From NCBI GenBank assembly GCA_049967035.1, contig JBMFTM010000003.1, positions 1 to 31,854 of the forward strand: a stretch of 31,854 bases of DNA, given 5' to 3'. Origin of the DNA: Acidifodinimicrobium sp049967035 (GTDB taxonomy: Archaea > Nanobdellota > Nanobdellia > Parvarchaeales > Parvarchaeaceae). Of this stretch, positions 30,131 through 31,854 are shown in pieces (position 1 is the stretch's first letter; each line of letters opens with the position of its first letter). Made by a program: the position numbers and the translations under genes. Below the pieces are notes generated by a model. The model saw nothing but the letters and a program-made list of their open reading frames with translations. It was not told where the DNA came from and made no database searches.

Positions 30131-30508
30131 ATGGAATTAAAGGAATACCAGCAGATAGCAAAAAAATTCATAGATGAGAGGGATTGGAGGAAATTTCAAA
30201 CTGTAAAAGATCTGGCTATGAATGCTTCTATCGAGTCAAATGAATTGATGGATCTATTCATATGGCGAGACGGAAAGAAGATGGACAAGCTCCTAAAGAG
30301 CAGGGCAGGTCAGGATCTACTTGAAAAAGTTAAAAATGAAACTGCGGATGTTTTCTTCTCATGCCTTGCAATCGCAGATCATCTAAACTTCGACTTAGGG
30401 AAAGCGTTCCTTTCGAAGATAGACCAGCTTGGCAAGAGATACGAAAAGGATAAAGTGAAAGGTAAGGTCGTGAAGATACCAGAAAATGAATGGCTAAAAA
30501 AGCATTAA
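30131..30508 (+). CDS. MazG-like nucleotide pyrophosphohydrolase
   Basis: The product is 125 residues from the ATG at 30131. An ATG five codons earlier is open, but a TTTAAAA box at 30101-30107 sits ~26 bases before 30131, favouring a leaderless start there. The all-alpha NTP-PPase motif is present: E35-x-x-E38 (SIESNELMDLF) and E70-x-x-D73 (ETADVFFSCLAIADHL), for metal binding. FQTVKDLAMN aligns with the conserved first helix. The family converts (d)NTPs, often dCTP or damaged nucleotides, to the monophosphate. It is followed 25 bases later by an unknown gene. Confidence 0.87.
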   Translation: MELKEYQQIAKKFIDERDWRKFQTVKDLAMNASIESNELMDLFIWRDGKKMDKLLKSRAGQDLLEKVKNETADVFFSCLAIADHLNFDLGKAFLSKIDQLGKRYEKDKVKGKVVKIPENEWLKKH

Positions 30509-30533
30509 TATCTTTGCTATTCAGATATTATAT

Positions 30534-31049
30534 ATGATGGATTACAATGATATCGAATACCTAAAAAGAAAGGGTAAAGCTGGTGAAAAATTTGCTAAAA
30601 TTCAGGATTATCTTTATAAATTGAAAGAAGGTGAGTATTTTGATCTGTTCACTCATTTAGTTTTCAATGATAAAGAGTTTAATGATCTGATTGTCAAAAC
30701 AAACATCATCCCCGAATACATAAAAGGTGTTACGCCGAGGTTACATATTATTGAAAATAGTAAACTTTTAGAAGATTTGTTGGAGCTGAAAAAGGAAGAT
30801 GAAGACCTTCTCAATAGAGGTTTAGTGCTTGGTGGAGAGATCTTTGCAGGGGAGTACTACATTGCAATATTAAGATATGACAAAGAGAAGGAGGAAGGAG
30901 AAACATATCTACTGTGGAGAGACTTCAATCATTCTGGGTTATCTAAGATATCTACTTGGAACAAGGAAGCGCTTGATGCTTATGAAAAATTCCTTAATAA
31001 GTATCTAAAAGAGCTATTCAAAAATGACGATTTAGACATGTATCAGTAG
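30534..31049 (+). CDS. Unrecognised acidic soluble protein
   Basis: The product is 171 residues, rich in Lys, Glu, Asp and aromatic residues; no signal, membrane helix or Cys. The middle part GEIFAGEYYIAILRYDKEKEEGETYLLWRDF looks like beta strands, flanked by helices such as KLLEDLLELKKEDEDLLNRG and the C-terminal DAYEKFLNKYLKELF. Two ATGs open the frame; either may be used. It lies between MazG and UMP kinase on the same strand, with gaps of 25 and 60 bases, so it could share a transcript with either. Codon use is like the neighbours. No family recognised. Confidence 0.6.
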   Translation: MMDYNDIEYLKRKGKAGEKFAKIQDYLYKLKEGEYFDLFTHLVFNDKEFNDLIVKTNIIPEYIKGVTPRLHIIENSKLLEDLLELKKEDEDLLNRGLVLGGEIFAGEYYIAILRYDKEKEEGETYLLWRDFNHSGLSKISTWNKEALDAYEKFLNKYLKELFKNDDLDMYQ

Positions 31050-31109
31050 AGTGAACTAAACAAAAGATTAAATAGATGGGGACACAAACATATCTAAAAA
31101 TGGAGGGTT

Positions 31110-31793
31110 ATGCAAACCATTTGTGTCTCTCTTGGAGGCAGTGTAGTATCGAATGAGAAGGGCCTAAATATTCAATACTTAAAAGAATTCAGGGAGTTAT
31201 TGAAGAAACATAAAGAGATGCAATTCGCTATAATCGTCGGGGGTGGTTTTGTAAATAGGAAATATATAGAAGCCCTTAGAGAAGAAGGCGTAAGTGAATT
31301 CGCTCTTGATGAGATCGGTATTGCTTTCACACGTGTGAATGCTCTAGCGGCTAAATCCATATTCAAGGGGTTAGATGGAGTTTTTCCATCAATAGCCGAG
31401 GATATAAAGACCTTAAAAGAAGCAAGTAAAAATAGAATAATATTCTGCTCCGGATTTATGCCAGGGATAACAACGGACGCAGTTTCTATAATAACCTGTG
31501 AGACCCTTGGCTCGAAGAAATTGATAAACGTAAGTGCACAAAGTGGCATATATGATAAAGACCCAAAGGAAGCGGGGGCAAAAAAGTTCTCGAAGATAAC
31601 ACATCAGGAACTAATTGAACTTGCTGAAAAATATGACTCTCGTGAAGCAAAGGCGCCTTTTGTGTTTGACCTTGTTGCCAGCAAACTTGCAAAGAGATCA
31701 AATATTAGAATAGACTTTATAGGAACCAATTTAAATGAACTTAATTCAGCTATCTCTAATAAAAGCCATAATGGTACGATCGTAGAAGATTAA
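31110..31793 (+). CDS. pyrH: UMP kinase (archaeal PyrH)
   Basis: The product is 227 residues, the length of archaeal UMP kinases of the amino acid kinase fold. CVSLGGSVV at the N terminus and IIVGGGFVNRKYIEA form the phosphate-binding region. FCSGFMPGITTDAVSIITCETLGSKKLINVSAQSGIYDKDPKEAGAKKFSKI holds the acceptor loop and the typical N(V/A)...G(V/I)YD.DP. segment. It phosphorylates UMP to UDP. A GGAGGGTT ribosome binding site overlaps a short ATG frame just before the start. It converges on tRNA-Pro. Confidence 0.94.
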   Translation: MQTICVSLGGSVVSNEKGLNIQYLKEFRELLKKHKEMQFAIIVGGGFVNRKYIEALREEGVSEFALDEIGIAFTRVNALAAKSIFKGLDGVFPSIAEDIKTLKEASKNRIIFCSGFMPGITTDAVSIITCETLGSKKLINVSAQSGIYDKDPKEAGAKKFSKITHQELIELAEKYDSREAKAPFVFDLVASKLAKRSNIRIDFIGTNLNELNSAISNKSHNGTIVED

Positions 31794-31809
31794 GCGCCTT
31801 ATATCAAAA

Positions 31810-31854
31810 TGGGGCTGCTGGGATTTGAACCCAGGTCACCAGAGCCCAAGTCTG
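31810..31854 (-). tRNA. tRNA-Pro (anticodon UGG), 3' part
   Basis: On the minus strand the 3' half is clear: part of the anticodon stem (CAGA), loop CTTGGGC with UGG, stem TCTGG, variable TGAC, T-arm CTGGG-TTCAAAT-CCCAG, acceptor CAGCCCC and discriminator A at 31810. The 5' half, including D-arm and acceptor 5' strand, lies beyond the window. No CCA is encoded, and no intron shows in the part that can be read. U33 is present. Confidence 0.88.

Noticed and set aside
1..31854. CRISPR array, integrase, toxin-antitoxin pair or intact insertion sequence
   Set aside because: No regularly spaced repeats, no recombinase or transposase motifs and no recognisable toxin-antitoxin pair were found; only the short tnpB-like tail at the left edge remains.

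Overview
The window reads as a chromosomal piece of a small-genome archaeon. The evidence is archaeal/eukaryote-type ribosomal proteins (L7Ae, S28e, L24e, S27e, L44e, S8e), archaeal DnaG, Sec61-beta, Cdc48, an archaeal-type GluRS, an ATP-dependent DNA ligase, a tRNA-Tyr with an intron in the anticodon loop, and TATA-like boxes about 25 bases before start codons that would give leaderless mRNAs. A secreted sedolisin-family (S53) acid protease, short intergenic gaps and many small unrecognised proteins fit an acidophilic DPANN (Micrarchaeota/ARMAN-like) archaeon. That placement is inference.

Layout. 1-5.6 kb: a scrap that looks like an IS200/IS605 tnpB tail, a stomatin-like SPFH protein, a phosphoesterase, a SWIM zinc-finger protein, an NhaP-like antiporter and two surface proteins with pilin-like N termini. 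5.6-6.8 kb: ribosomal genes L7Ae-S28e-L24e, divergent from S10. 6.8-10.4 kb: a channel-like RCK protein overlapping a PAP2 phosphatase, a sugar-nucleotide epimerase, tRNA-Gly, an MFS transporter and tRNA-Ser. 10.5-13.4 kb: a membrane-spanning winged-helix regulator joined to an Hjc-like nuclease, then on the minus strand L44e-S27e-nitroreductase-Sec61-beta (the last only 53 codons). 13.5-15.9 kb: the sedolisin.

16.0-20.0 kb is the most distinctive block: an unrecognised 174-residue protein, Cdc48, ScpA and ScpB are tightly packed on one strand behind a promoter whose TATA box sits between two related palindromes. It links an AAA+ segregase to the SMC kleisin complex. 20.0-24.0 kb: S8e with a coiled-coil protein and a HIT-like protein lacking the nucleophilic His, a zinc protein with a possible 21-codon leader peptide, tRNA-Tyr, and a CsaA-like protein beside GluRS. 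24.1-31.8 kb: DNA ligase-agmatinase, two small membrane proteins, DnaG, an orphan C-terminal piece of a MerA-like flavoprotein, an S66 carboxypeptidase, a MazG-like hydrolase, an unknown protein, UMP kinase and the 3' half of tRNA-Pro.

No CRISPR array, intact insertion sequence, rRNA or replication origin was seen. Several apparently working genes have lost a hallmark residue or domain (channel filter, HIT nucleophile, Hjc acidic residue, L24e zinc ligand, sedolisin propeptide). These losses, the Cdc48-ScpAB operon with its flanked promoter, and the free-standing MerA tail are the points most worth following up.
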